Positions 11,802 through 23,989 of a stretch of 64,000 nt of DNA are shown here, in pieces. Within the stretch, counting starts at the first letter, position 1. Every line of letters starts with the position of its first letter. The stretch lies in the NCBI GenBank assembly GCA_032433595.1, contig JASWJB010000076.1, forward strand, positions 83,362 through 147,361, written 5' to 3'. The DNA comes from Conoideocrella luteorostrata. Lineage: Eukaryota; Ascomycota; Sordariomycetes; Hypocreales; Clavicipitaceae. The position numbers and the translations under genes are program-made. The notes beneath the pieces were generated by a model, which was not told where the DNA came from, did no database searches, and saw only the letters and a program-made list of their open reading frames with translations.

Positions 11802-12525
11802 ATGCCTCACATCACGAACATTATGCTCAACGCCCAACATGAAACATACTGCGTCGGTATCACCACTAAGTGCAAATACTTCCACGTTAATGGCTCCTTC
11901 ATCAAACGCAGCCTTCGTCCATCTGAATGGCAACATAATCCCTTCGCTGGCATTCTGCGTATACCTCGCTTCGGCAGTGAGTGCATAGTAAACGAGGCCG
12001 TTACATTGCGTTTCATCGCCGATAAGACCAATATTCCTGTGACAAAGCGCTATGGTTGCTTTGAAGATGACGATGCTGTTTACCTGGTTATGGAGTACGC
12101 TGAAGGGGCAACAATGACTACGCTTGATCCAGAGTGATGCAAGACTATTGAAGCGGAATAATAGGGCTACGTGAAGACTCCCAGGGACATAAAGCCTAAT
12201 GTTTGGGGTGAACACTCTGGAATTGTAAGCTTACTCTACCCTCCTGTTCTTTTATATTAATAATTAGGGTACGTACAGGTTGTTTCACCATATCGGGGTC
12301 ATAGTACGATCCCCATGGCCAGAATGGAAAATGAAGCCTAGAATATCCAAGGATCTTGTCTTCTGCCATAATGACTTATCCACGCATAATTTTATCGTTG
12401 ACCCAGCAACACTAAAGGTTAAAGCTATTATTGATTCTCCTAATTATCACGGAGCTTCGTCGGTGGCATGCCTATTTCCTTTCAGTTCTGTTCCAACTTC
12501 TTCTTGTTCCAAAACCGGTGTTTAA
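11802..12525 (+). pseudogene. Relic of APH-fold kinase-like gene
   Basis: The N-lobe starts at ATG 11802 and includes IVNEAVTLRFIADKTNIPV and the hinge-like VYLVMEYAEG. The frame then meets TGA near 12135 and TAA/TAG near 12159-12164. A plausible GTAAGC donor at about 12223 and ACAG acceptor at about 12278 remain. A second coding segment carries the catalytic loop FCHNDLSTHNFIVD with the expected His-Asn-Asp, then the metal-binding AIID, after which the normal WEYAGF-type sequence is absent. APH-fold proteins of this fungal type are phosphotransferase-like with unknown substrates. Multiple nonsense codons and a frame change show the gene is dead. Confidence 0.65.
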
Positions 12526-12650
12526 TATCCTTTGGCCTACTAATGCCTATCGGCCAGTACGTCCTATCGTAACAACACAGTCGGCCGCATCTGTGCTATA
12601 GTTACGGGATATGTTGCCGCGCAAGCCTTCTTAGACGATAAGCACGACAG

Positions 12651-12800
12651 ATGGAAATCTCCCCTTCTGCCGACAACCATATTTACAAGCTGGGAAGAAT
12701 TGGACAATACAACGTGGTCATCGCTGTGCTGCCTGGTGGAGGGTATGGCAAGAGGCTCTGTTTCCAGTGCCAGGTTTGGAGGCATCTCAATCGGCAATGC
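12651..12800 (+). pseudogene. Fragment of PNP_UDP (nucleoside phosphorylase-like) domain
   Basis: A short stretch reads SADNHIYKLGRIGQYNVVIA followed by VLPGGGYG. It matches the first beta strands of the purine/uridine phosphorylase-like domain found at the N terminus of many fungal NLR-like proteins, where the sequence YTLGRIGxHNVVIAxLPxGxYG is standard. The sequence then diverges and no NACHT or NB-ARC part follows, so this is a small relic. Its presence beside the HNH and APH relics suggests that a second NLR-type gene once lay here. Confidence 0.5.
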
Positions 12801-12929
12801 GACCTCATAGCTGGCACACGGCTCTCGATCTCACGACACAAGTATAAACTCATCGTTGTTATCCCACCTTTCAAGAGGTACCAATGTACACAGTCTTGTA
12901 TTAATAACACAGCCACTGCATAAATCTAG

Positions 12930-13619
12930 TTAGCCAGTTATCCTACCGTATTAAATTAATGAGAAGACCGGGAAAAATCAGTCTAAAAGCTACCGGTCCC
13001 TTCCACCTATCAGCTGCTCATTTATTGTTTATTTCCTGAGAACGCTTCCTCATACCGATGTGGCTCGAAACTTATGTATCAGATCAAGCACAACGGCGCT
13101 GAAAGCGCTCCATAGGTGTGTTTTCTAACCTAGGATGGTCGCCGATCTGGGAGGTGAATGGAGTCACTTGGGAAGCCACCTAAACTTGCCGATCCACAAT
13201 CCTTTGGTCCCCAATAGAACCAATAGTTTACTGTTCCTACTTTGGAGTAACGCGAGTTGTCATCCTTATTTTGACCACATCCCTTGACATCTCGGCTAGA
13301 TTCCTCTATTAAGGCGGGCGGTTGGCTCGATGGTAAGTGATTATAACCCAATGCAATCATTCTGGTGCTTGTCCATAGCTAACTTGATACATTCAAAAAT
13401 CGACACGCCGGCATGCCTGACAAGAACTGGCCTATATTGAGCGAGATTTCCAGTCTCAAAGAAGCGGGGCTGCTCATTCCCAGTTGTCGATACGATATAC
13501 CGCGCCACGGGACCGAGACCACCATATCCTACCGCACACCATTGAAGCCCGATGCCAAGTCATCCGTGCCTTTGCCAGTCCCCAGCGAGGTTCTTAACTT
13601 GTCTCAACTACATGTATCC
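12930..13619. other. Spacer without recognised gene
   Basis: Short ORFs on both strands (such as 13130-13360 minus and 13413-13631 plus) overlap and show no recognised motif. It could be further decayed sequence of the neighbouring minus-strand relic. Confidence 0.3.
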
Positions 13620-13620
13620 A

Positions 13621-15475
13621 CTATTTGGTGACATGGTGCGCGAATACTATGGCGTCCATTGATCGCTCCCAGCTTGTCGATACACTCTTTCTCGTTGGTT
13701 CGTGGCGGCCAAAATGAACTAATCCCTCTCCGCGACTCAGATTTATGTAAGTCGCCAGACTCATCGTCCTTGTCCCGCTCTCCACATGCCATAGATGTGT
13801 GATGGACGCGGGAAGCTCATTCTTGGAGTGACGCTCATTGAGGCAACACCGCTCGCCATCGTGTAGAGACACGACATTGTCCTTGCCTACTAGACGACCG
13901 GCAAGCACCGGATTGTGTAAATCCTCGGTCAGTCGTGATGGTGTGCCTTCTATATGATGGCTTTAAGCGGTCCGGCGGTCAGCTGGACTGACGCGATGGA
14001 CCTCCCGTCCGTTGGGAATGTATCCCATTGCTCAAGAGCAGCAGAGAAGGCAACATAGCCGTTATTAGCGACAGCAAGATCTGTAGATGTGATGTTCGGC
14101 GCCCTAAGGACAAGCATTTCCATGGTATACCATCTCAGATCCCAAAAACTCGAAGTCAACTCATATGCTGCTGCTGTCCTTCAGAATATTGACTTTAGGC
14201 AGCAGGCCGCTCAAGGAGCTGACAAATCAATGTGGCTTGCTCTTGCAACTTGACCGGTCGAAGGGGCGGTAATGGCAATTTTTGCATGGGGGAATATCAG
14301 CGCAGAGAGCGAACATGAGGCTTTCTCCAGCAAGATGGATCGTGTAGTCAATGACGGTACTATTCTCCATACCCTCACTCCTCTCGTAGTGATCGAGCAG
14401 CATTGCCAAAGGACCCTTTCTTTAATATATGGAGCAGCCGCATCTACGAGATCCTCAAGACGACTTTCATTCGATTTGCCATTCCAACCGTTATCCCCAT
14501 TTAGGGCTCTTTCCAAAGCCTTATCTAGGGCCTGAACCGTGTTTCCGAGTTCTTCTTCTTCAAGATCGACGTTGCTCTATCCGAAGTATGACATGATCTT
14601 GGAGTAACTTTCATTACATTTTGAGGAGCAGATATCCGATAGTCTACGTGTTAGTCATTCTTAGCGCTATGCAGGAAACCATGATCAACCGCGACGCTGA
14701 CTAAAGCCGTAGCCAGGTGCCCGATAGCCTCAGTGGCACTTATTGCAACTCGCGTAGCTATTTGCGTCTCGGCGGAATTTAGCGGGACTGGATGTTGCTT
14801 ATCAACATCAAGCTCGTGGACGTCCTTTATCTCGATCAAAATCTCAACAAATGGCGGTCCCGCCGTTTCGGTCCATGTCTGTACAGACCACGAACCAATG
14901 GCATGTGCTTCCTCAAGACAGATGAATAGCCTAGCTCCGCCTGTTGTGTCCTGATCCACCGATGTCGGATAAGTACAGGCACCTCTTTTGGGCGGAGCCA
15001 AACGAACAATGCTGCCAACCATTTGCCATGCCGCGTTCCTTTTAAAACTACGGCTTTGTTACCCGTATTCATTAAGCCTTCAACTGCCTCATATATCAGC
15101 TTTGCAAGCTTCTTCTCATCTGCAGCACCGTTCAGATCGAACATCTTGAAGTTCTGGTGCTGGGCCTCTTGAGATACTCTGTGTGAGATCCAATAGTATA
15201 AGTCGACAGCGGTCCTTCCGTCCATCATTACTTCCGCACCCATTCAGTACATCGGCAAATTCATTGTAAACGCGAGACTGGAGCGGGTAGTCCCGGTAAA
15301 TTCCGGTAAGGTTGATGAGCTCGTGGAATAGTTTACTCGATTCGTGGGGTTTGAGGCACGTTGTGCAGCCGAGGAGAAACAAAGTGGCGGCGATTAAGGA
15401 GTTGCTCCTCCGAATCTCACTCAAGGCGCTGTGCTTAGGGTCGTTGTTTTAAGACCACGAGAACCGAGAGCGATC
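13621..15475 (-). pseudogene. Relic of an uncharacterised fungal protein family
   Basis: Minus-strand coding-like pieces occur in several frames and in order: 15424-15116; 15243-14950 (GAEVMMDGRTAVDLYYWIS and AVVLKGTRHGKWLAALFVWL); 15022-14840 in another frame (GSWSVQTWTETAGPP); 14516-14211; 14159-13950 (VANNGYVAFSAALEQWDT, SIASVQLTAGPLK); and 13908-13621 (GKDNVVSLHDGERCCL). The order and spacing recall a large fungal family with Val-Asp-Gly-Arg and TW-ET motifs, which I remember only as hypothetical proteins. Frequent frame changes and lack of an intact exon chain suggest a pseudogene, though some changes could be unrecognised introns. Function unknown. Confidence 0.4.
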
Positions 15476-16799
15476 CAGAACGCCAGAGCTTTGGCGGCCC
15501 AACGTTCTTCATAACCTGGACGATATCGAGTTGTAGCTGTACATTATGCGCGCTGTTTCTTTGCAATGCGTGCAAATAGACTTTTTGTCACAGGGATCAT
15601 CATCTATGATACAGAAACCTAACCCGAAACTGATGATGATGCAGACGACGAGTTTAATGATGAACTCTAAGTTCAGATTGAACGATAAAATGAGGTGTAC
15701 TTCTTCGTCAAATGAGCTAGAAAACAAGGACTGTTCCACTGATCAGATTGACCATAGCTGCTCACTCTAATACTGGTGAAGCAATAATGGCAGGCGGGAT
15801 GGCCAACACACTAACCATATAAATACTAGTACATCTACGGAGTTCCTCACAGATGAATGATGGTCAGCTCCTGATCCCTTGTTAAGTATGGCGCCCGAGC
15901 TCGCATCCGCCACGTCGCGATAGGATTGCTATTGGCGCAAAAGGACGATCAGGGTAAGTGTGGCCAGCCTAGCCCTCACCCCTCTCACTACCTTTCAAAA
16001 CAAGGCTACTTTGTGCTGGTACATGGCATCGCTTGGGTTGTTCATGCCAACTAATTATTGCACAAGCGCTGACGAGGCGTCTGACTATTACATCTGCCGC
16101 ACATGGTTTTAGGTTGATTGATCTTGCAAATCGAACAGTGAGGCTGTCGACCGAGCCTAGCACAATCCAAAGTTTCCTACAATGCAGCGTGTTAGTTACG
16201 ATCAGGCTACAGCTGGAGGGAGGGCGGCGGCAAGGGCGGCAAAACAGGACACGGCCAAGCTCTGACGGTGTCGTGCTTCAAGCTGCTGCCGAGCCCACTG
16301 TCCCCGGGATCAAGGAGTCGGAGCTGGTTCTTTGCTTTTTTTCTCTCCTCACATCATAGCTCTTTACGCTCCTTACGAGGTTTCTTCGGACTGTCTCAAT
16401 GCTCGGGCTCGTTACCGGCGCCCACGAGAACGGAGATCATGTATGAGCTTCTCGATCTGGCGATGGAGATGCCATCATATTATACTGGTTAGTCCTAGGG
16501 TACTCAGACTGGAGGAGGAGTGGAGGAGGCGAAGAAGGAGGAGGAGAAAAAGAAATGCAGAGTGTACTTGTCGCTCGTTGAGAAACATCGCAAAAGTTGA
16601 GCCGCGTCTAAAGAAGATGGATTCGGGCACTGCCAATATCGTCTGGGCAACCAACCCAAGATGCAAGCATGCTTCGCAATCTGGGTGCGTCTTACGCTGC
16701 TGTGGCTCGCATTCTCGTAGCTGGGTCAAAGTCCGAGGCAGCCAGGCGATTTAGGAGCGAGCAAAGTAGTATTCCGTGATGACATCTACCTACGCCATC
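15476..16799. other. Spacer with purine-rich patch
   Basis: Short ORFs here overlap on both strands without recognisable content. A strongly purine-rich patch (GGAGGAGGAG-type) lies at about 16508-16556, which explains the Arg-rich ORF on the plus strand. Nothing else supported. Confidence 0.35.
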
Positions 16800-17250
16800 A
16801 GCCACCGTAGTTCAGCCGTTGTGATGCAAAGCACCAATTGTTACCGTTGATGAGAGCAGAGAATGCATGGTCAATATTGGTGACAACAGGATCCCGCCTG
16901 CTACGCTCCGCCAGTCTACGCACTGGCAGGTCCACCCTGAACTAGATGGCGGCTTATAAGTTGTTGATATTCTGCGCCGAGAAGAAGCGGGCAATGGGTG
17001 GCAGCCTCATCCTGTGAATATCACGGTACGGTGTGGAGAGTGCCGATCGATGCCTCCAGAGACTCAAAGATGTCGTAGAACTGCGGATCGCAGACGTGAA
17101 GCTCGCCTGGGTTGATGCTCACGATGGGTCCGTATTTGGCGTGCGTGTCCTGTATGTCCCATATAGCTGCCGCGACGGACAAGGTCGGGGTAGAGCTAGC
17201 AACTATACTCCGCACAATATCAAACGTATCAGGTCGGCCGGTTAGAAGAG
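16800..17250 (-). pseudogene. Cytochrome P450 N-terminal relic
   Basis: Minus-strand piece 17215-17021 reads [19 protein letters not shown] and then [11 protein letters not shown], the conserved region of fungal P450s before the B helix. A second piece in another frame (about 17005-16805) reads LPPIARFFSAQNINNL, then a stop, and later DPVVTNIDHAFSAL, matching the segment around the C and D helices; it has at least two in-frame stops. The I helix, ExxR and heme-binding Cys regions are absent from the window here. This is therefore a truncated, inactivated P450 copy. Confidence 0.6.
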
Positions 17251-17879
17251 GCGAGTAGGGTCAAGCCTTGCTCACCATGATGTAGCAGCAGCGATCTTTG
17301 ATCCGGGAAGGTTGGAGAGTGGACTAAAATAGAGACGATGCAACGAGTCCGAGAGAAACAAACGGCAGCAGGGTAATGCTGCCGGAGGCAATGGCATTGT
17401 AACTTCTACAAGCATTTTTGGGCCGACGCGGAAACGGATGCAGATTACTCCGTACAGCGACAGCCAACCTCAAGTAAATATCGCATTATCTACGGGCTAA
17501 TGTTTTCTCCATACGCCGCATGTGCGGCGAGTTGGGAGGTACCTAGAGGAAACTCGCCGGGCAGGCAGGGATGGTTGAATTTGCCCCTGCATACTCTGTA
17601 CTCTGTACGGAGTACTCCGTATAATGATGGGACCTACGTTGCTTACCACCGTTGCAACGAAACTGCTCCGTACCAAAAAGGCCATATTTCTACCCGTCGA
17701 CTTGATGCTACTCAATTCCATACCGCGCTAAAATAGCTTCTCGGCACGGCACCCTTGCAAAAGTTTTGATATTATCATGGACCTGGTGGATGCTACTACC
17801 ACCCCGACTTCGTCCCACATCTAAGCTCAAGCCTAGCCGGACTTCGGATCCCAATCATTTCTTCATGGGCCAGCCGTCG
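17251..17879. other. Spacer with perfect palindrome
   Basis: No gene recognised. Contains the perfect 16-bp palindrome TACGGAGTACTCCGTA at 17606-17621 and a related half-site near 17448-17457. Confidence 0.4.
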
Positions 17880-18470
17880 ATTATCGACTATGCAAGCAAC
17901 CGATTTCTTCACCATCAGCAAGCAAACTAAGGAGGTCCGTGCTCCAGACGTCCGACTTTACGTTCGGCTTGCTAGCATTTGCGTATCCGTTCTTGGGCAT
18001 CTATGAACTCTGCCCCGTCTTTAAATGCGACAATGGTATGCTCTCGTAGGCGTCTTTTCGAGAGCCGATTGCAATGCTAACCATCAACAGCATCCTTCCA
18101 ATCACCCTTCCACCAGGCCTATGAAAATGGTGCTTGGCCCGACCCCGTGGTAGCCTGACATTTGCTGCTAAGGCGGCTCTCCCGATCCTTCAAGGCGACG
18201 TGCGATGGCCACGATACTGTCCAGACGCATGGGGGCATCGATTCCATCCTAGTCAGTGAGAGCAAGATCTACTGGTACGAGAACAAGAGTTTCCCAGATA
18301 TCAATAACACCAGCTTCGTCTACGACCCTCTTCTATACAGTTACTAGGCAATTGGAGTGAAGAGCGTCAAGATTGGCGATGAGGAACAGGCCTTGACGGA
18401 AATGCTCGTGGAGGCGTGGCATGAGCAGACCAGGTATATTGGTAGTACAAAAAGGGAAACAAAACAGAAT
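17880..18470 (+). pseudogene. Unknown protein, two nonsense codons
   Basis: A consistent plus frame begins near 17890 and includes a hydrophobic stretch (TFGLLAFAYPFLGIYELCPV). A plausible intron (GTATGC near 18036, CAACAG ending near 18090) preserves the frame and joins it to FHQAYENGAWPDPVVA. An in-frame TGA follows near 18157; the frame then runs through DSILVSESKIYWYENKSFPD to a TAG near 18345, and continues open as GVKSVKIGDEEQALTEMLVE. Both stops could arise from CGA and CAG codons by C-to-T change. I do not recognise the family; the N-terminal hydrophobic segment hints at membrane attachment or secretion. Confidence 0.45.
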
Positions 18471-19289
18471 ATACGTTCAAATCCAGTGTGATTGAGGTTG
18501 AATTTAATCAAGGAGCCTGTTCAGGCATGATATATCTGACTACGTAGATGCTTAACTCATTACTCAGCTAGCCTAAATGATGGCAAGAACAGGAGGACAA
18601 GTGAGGTGAGGCGAGAGATGGAGAGAGAGGATAGAAGCAAGTTCAAGAGCACCACGGCTCAGCACCGCGGACCTTTTTATCCTGCATCCGGACGATAGCT
18701 AGTCGCACGCTCCCTGAGTTTGTCGTTGCACAACATTAATGACCTTGATATGATGCTGCGCTACCCACACCTGCTCTGTAGCCGATCGGAAACCGCATAT
18801 GGACCACACCCGTCACTGCCCTGTCAATTCAAGTGCTTGAACCGCTACACTAGATTGTTATGCTAACCGATTCGCCGTGTTAGCAGGCGCTCAGCTGTGC
18901 TCACAACAAACCGCACATCGCAACTACCCCCCTTCCCACAACCAGTAGCGTATCCAACAACCACACAAAGCAGTCAATACGGTACCTACTATATCGCGAT
19001 TTCCATCCTGTGCTGATTCTATAGCCAAGCCAAATAACAGCTCATCCAGCTAGCCGCCTGGCTCGCCAGCTCGTTCGTTTGTAAACCTGCTGTTGAGTCT
19101 GGTCACTAGTTCTCCATTTCGCCAACTTGCTCGTCAGTCCACTCGTCCGTCCAACCGCTTACATTCACTGAGCTAACTCGGTTCATTTCATCAGCCTCCC
19201 CAAGCAAGCGCCTGCCAAGGTCACATAGCTAATACCATTCGCCTTCCGTTCCCTCTCTTGCATGCTCGTGCAATAAGTGGCGCACACCG
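18471..19289. other. Intergenic region
   Basis: Purine-rich near 18600-18640, otherwise pyrimidine-biased before the Zn2Cys6 relic. No supported gene. Confidence 0.35.
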
Positions 19290-21637
19290 ACACCCGTTGC
19301 GAAATTCTTGCGGATTTTGCCGCTCGAGAAAGATCAAGTGCTTGGGCTGTCTCATCTGTAGAGCATGCCGCAAGCAAGACGTCAACTGCATCCACGACTT
19401 TGAGCCCAGCTAGCAGCCTCCAGATTCACCCGCGCCAATGGAACGTGATGCATGCAGCAGTAACAGCAATAGAAATATCAGAAGGAACAGTCCGACGCCC
19501 GTTTCGTCAGACGTAGCGTCCGAGCTGGAGGCGATATTCCTCGACAACTTCTCGGCCAGGGACTTGTCGACGCAGCACAACGATGAGAACGCCAATATCT
19601 GGAATCAGAAAGTAGCTTCATTCTACAATAAAGCCCGTCCACCACCATCCTCCGGGACCACTTCGCCGAACACGGAGCCGCCGAGCGTGGAGTTACAAGC
19701 AAACGCGCTGATATTCTCTCCATCATCATCAAGGAACTTGTCGTGAACAAGTTCGGAAGCCCCGGTTGCCATCTCGTCGAAGGCGGCGGAGGAAGATATA
19801 TCATAGACGGGTACATAGACAATTCAACTACGACTATGCTCGACGAGGCACTGCCAGGATCGAACCCGCTTACCGAGCTTGGGACCAAGAAGATTTCACA
19901 ACTCATTGATATGGGGTTCTCTACTCACCCATTGTCCTTCGTGCTATCTAAGACGCTCCTAATGCACGACCTGCGCCGAGAGATGCTGGCCGAGACACTG
20001 TTCGCCGTCATCTTGGCCGATGCCCATTTTTTTCATGAGTGATGTCGCCGCAAACGCCCAAGGGCGGGATCTATTACGATGGGCAGCGGCCGGCCTTCGA
20101 AATCATCCATACACCTCCACATCCAGGGCGTGCCCAGGCTCTCCCCAGTTTCCAGCCGAATCGCCACCACCTTCCATCACTCCCCTAAACATCTCTCCCA
20201 TCCCGACACCCATCCTGCTTGGCTGGAACGCCCTTTCCTGGTCTCAGACTCGTCGAGCCTTGTGCTATATCGGTCTCGCTTGCCGCTTGATAAAGACACT
20301 GCAAGAGCATAAGTGGTCTACAAGTCCAGGAAACGCTGGAAGCCGCATCAACGGCATCGACGTACACGAAGTTGAGAAAGAACTGATGGCATACCTTTGG
20401 TGGACTAGCTTCGCCTTCTTCCAATGGCTATTTATTCAAATGGATGAGCAACTCCCATATCTTCCTCGCACAAGTCTTGCATCGGTATTCCTCCCCGTCG
20501 ACGCTGCCTCCTCCGTCCTGATTCCCTTGGATGTGGCCTCAGACCATATCTCCACACTTAATAGGCAAAAGGTCGCGCTGATGGACATGTGGCCGCTGGC
20601 GCATGTCTGCTCCGTTATTGCCATCATCTATGACTTATATCCAAAGGAAACTCAACCGCCCGAGTCCCTAAATTCCGCACCGTGGCAAGAGGCCACGTTG
20701 ACTGCACTTGGTCGTATCCAGAATCCGTCGCGGGAGCGAGCAGAGTCTCGACTCAGTCTGCTAAGAGATCTATTGAGTCCTGACAGAAAACGTACATGTA
20801 GCAAACTCCAGGGTGGAGAAGCTGTCGTCGAGGGCCGCAGTACTCGCCATCTATCACACAATGGCAATTCACGTCCTTTTTCCCCATGCGACGAAAAGGG
20901 CTGGTGGCCGGTACGCAAGCCCTCCTATCACTGCAGAAACTACTCAGAGGTTCTGCGCGTCTGCGGAAGAGATACTGAACATTATTGCATCGACAAATAC
21001 ATCCCTGGACTGCGAGCCGTGGTGTCAGATAATATCACAACTGCACCCATTCTCACCAGAAGTTTTCATACTGGCATTGGACAGTTGCTCCAGGGCTATG
21101 TCGACCATTCACTCGCGAGGTGTTTCGGACGGCGCTGTGGACAGTCATACGTGGGTCTCCCAGCAATCTCGGCTTCGCCACATTGCTAGGATATTATATG
21201 AACTCAGCCAGGTTCAATTCTTCAGCTTTGGTCCGTCTTACAAGGCGGTAAGGAGGCAAGTCCAAATCATGGCTCGGCAATATGCAGTTGATGAGCTCGC
21301 TTCGGGCTGCGAATATCACGGGCGGAAACACTCGAGCTCTTTGCGGTCGGTGAGCTCGGTGCCTGCATTAAATACGAACATCCATTCCCTTGACACCAGC
21401 AAAACTTTCACCGCGCACTCGTCTTGTGTGACGCTACCATTTACGACGGACGACATTCTGCACTGCTTTGGCGACTTTCAAAGTCGCGGCTTTGTATGCG
21501 CACCGGATTCTGCTGGTCTGCATGCCGCCAACTTGGGAGGAATGGATGGGATCTCACAGTACGGCGAGCAAACCACGCTGGATTTTGAACGTCCAGCCAT
21601 AGATACCCATTGCACGAACTGGTCCATGCCGACGTAA
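19290..21637 (+). pseudogene. Zn2Cys6 transcription factor, disrupted
   Basis: The binuclear zinc cluster is intact at about 19303-19395: CGFCRSRKIKC, then CRACRKQDVNC, the six-cysteine pattern of fungal regulators. The same frame meets a TAG at 19411-19413 and continues after it (MERDACSSNS and on). It changes frame near 19710 (to SIIIKELVVNKFG), again around 20030-20090, and again near 20789, where an AAAA run accounts for one extra base (before HVANSRVEKLSSRAAVL). The remainder resembles the fungal-specific regulatory domain (middle homology region) to the stop at 21637. No start codon is evident for the zinc-finger frame. Either a recent pseudogene or a gene with sequencing errors; introns do not explain all breaks. 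It would be a nuclear DNA-binding regulator if functional; targets unknown. Confidence 0.65.
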
Positions 21638-23989
21638 GGCTGGACAGGCAATAAAATTAAATAAGATGCAGCTAGTATTAAATGAGCTTCAAGATTCGAG
21701 CTTCGAGCTTCGTCAGCATCCAACTTTGAACAAAAGCTTGCGCGGATGGCCATGCTGATATGCGCTAAGACCAGCTAACCGATGCGTCTGTCTGATAGGC
21801 AGGACATTCGCAAAATGTAGACAGGGGTCATGACACGCCTCCGGCACAGCATATTGCTAGCAACGTGATATACCTCTCGGGCAACGAAACAAACCATAGT
21901 CACCAAAAACAGCGTAAAGACGCCGCCCTTCTCCCATATCTGGACGCACCATCTCCGAGTCGAGAGATGTGAGGGATGAGGATGCCAGAAATTCGAGATC
22001 GCTGGTCGCCTCATTTATCCCGCTCATATCAGCCCACGAGTTTGACTGCAAGTTCATGTTAATACGTCATGAATCACAACGAAAACATTAGAGAAATACG
22101 GCATGGTATGCGATGCTTACGCTACTGGGAGGCTGGGAACCCGTTGTGGTATCGTCATCATTGTCGTCATTGTAATTCATAATTATCGATCTTGCATGGT
22201 GTGGAAGATGAAGGAGGTGCCTCGGAAGTCTCTACGAATGTGGCCCAACAAAGTAGTTGTTTTATAAGATGCGTACTCCGTTGACCCAGCCATTTCCCGA
22301 CGGTGGATTCTGCAGGCCAATCATGGATGCATCGTTACGTGTGGTGGCTGTTGCTACAGCAAGGAGAATGTGCCTACATTTTCAGTCACCAATGGCATTC
22401 ATTTGCATGGATATGCGTTGGTATTCCTCTTCTATCCCCCGCTCTGCTATTTTGCTCTTCGCCGTGAACGATGAGGATGATGTCGAGGGTGAGCTGCAAT
22501 GGGCACGAATTGCAACATCCAACAGAGCCAGTGGGTGAATTACTTAAAATAGCCACGCGTAGAAGCGCGGCCGACAGCGCTCCGGTCGACATCAAAGCGT
22601 TGGTGGCAGAACTGGAGACGTATGACTGGTCGATAGGCACTGCATGATTCCCTACTCGAGACATCGCGTGCGGCATCGGTGGCTGCAGCGAATATTTCTC
22701 CTTATTTTCCTTGGTATGCCAGTGCAGGCACCTCTGAGAAGTCTCCTCGACATAGCGGTATTACTGTCGCAGATGTTGCTTCGTCATGCAAGGTAAGACG
22801 CATCAGCCCATCATCATGACCATACATACATGTGTTATGATCGCAGGTGACATCCTTGCCCCGCGATGCAAGCCTCGTCGGTTTTGTCGACGTATACGTG
22901 GACATTTTGAATGTCACATAAATTGCCGCGCCCATTCACCTTGTATCACATGAACCAACAGACCTTGGCGACGTCAGGGAAAGCAAACTTTATGTGCGTT
23001 GGCCGCGACAAGCAGGCAAGAAAGCAACACCTGCATGACCAACACAATGGGAGATGCTAGACATGAACCCGAAGCAGCCAATATGCCGCACAGCACACGG
23101 TCTCGACCATAACCAGGCTCACGTCTAAATCATCTTGTGACATAATGGGACCTTTGGTGTGGGTGGCTGCTGCTAGTATTGGATTGACTTGACCTCGCTC
23201 TTCTTCCTCGTCTCGTTCCGCTTCGCCTCGCGTCGTCACAGATAGCAAATGAATCCGACACCACTTTGGCCGAAGCTGGCTTGGTGCTTATCAACGCCTA
23301 TGCAACCCAAAGTGGAAATACCAGCATGCCAGAAACTACTAGTAGAACGCGGCAGTGAGACTGTGGATTCGATGACAAGTGGACCGAGAGTGACGCGGCT
23401 GGGGCGTAACTGTTGATGCACACTTCTCTGCTCCTAAACAATAATACTAGTACGTTGGAGGCAGCCGGGCGGGCCGGGGACACTTCCGGATTTGTTTGTG
23501 TCCGTCTCTGGAGAGGTGGCGAGATCCCCGTACCTATTTTGCTTCCCTGCATTTGTTTTACGTCGGAATCCACGACTGTAGTCACTTCGAGGTGATGAGA
23601 GCAGGTGACGAGGTGGGTGGCAAGGTGGCGAGGAGCCCGAGGTGCTGACAACGTGAGTTCTGAGGTTTATCATAACCCCTGTAGCGCTCCCTGTAGTGTT
23701 TGGCTCGGCCAACACAGGAGGGGCCCGGGTGCCTTTTCCGCCATGTTAGCCATCTCCCCGGGGCATCCAAAGAGATAGAGTAGTGGGTCGCGGCGGCGGG
23801 ATTAGGGGGCGGAGTTAGGCGCTTATCAACTATCAACTTGGCGACCCGAAATAGGTTACATTCCGATGCTCAAAAGTCGGATATCGCCCCAGCATCAAAT
23901 CAAGTTCACCAAGCATCTGCTGCCCACATGATGTCCATCCGGCGAGTCATTCACCATCGTCAGACGCTCCTGTGCTGATTGCAAATGCA
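21638..23989. other. Long intergenic region
   Basis: About 2.3 kb with many short overlapping ORFs on both strands and no recognised domain. The stretch just before 23990 must carry the promoter of the APH-like gene. Confidence 0.35.

Noticed and set aside
21638..23989. A gene within the 2.3 kb spacer
   Set aside because: ORFs are under 120 codons, overlap on both strands and show no recognisable protein pattern.
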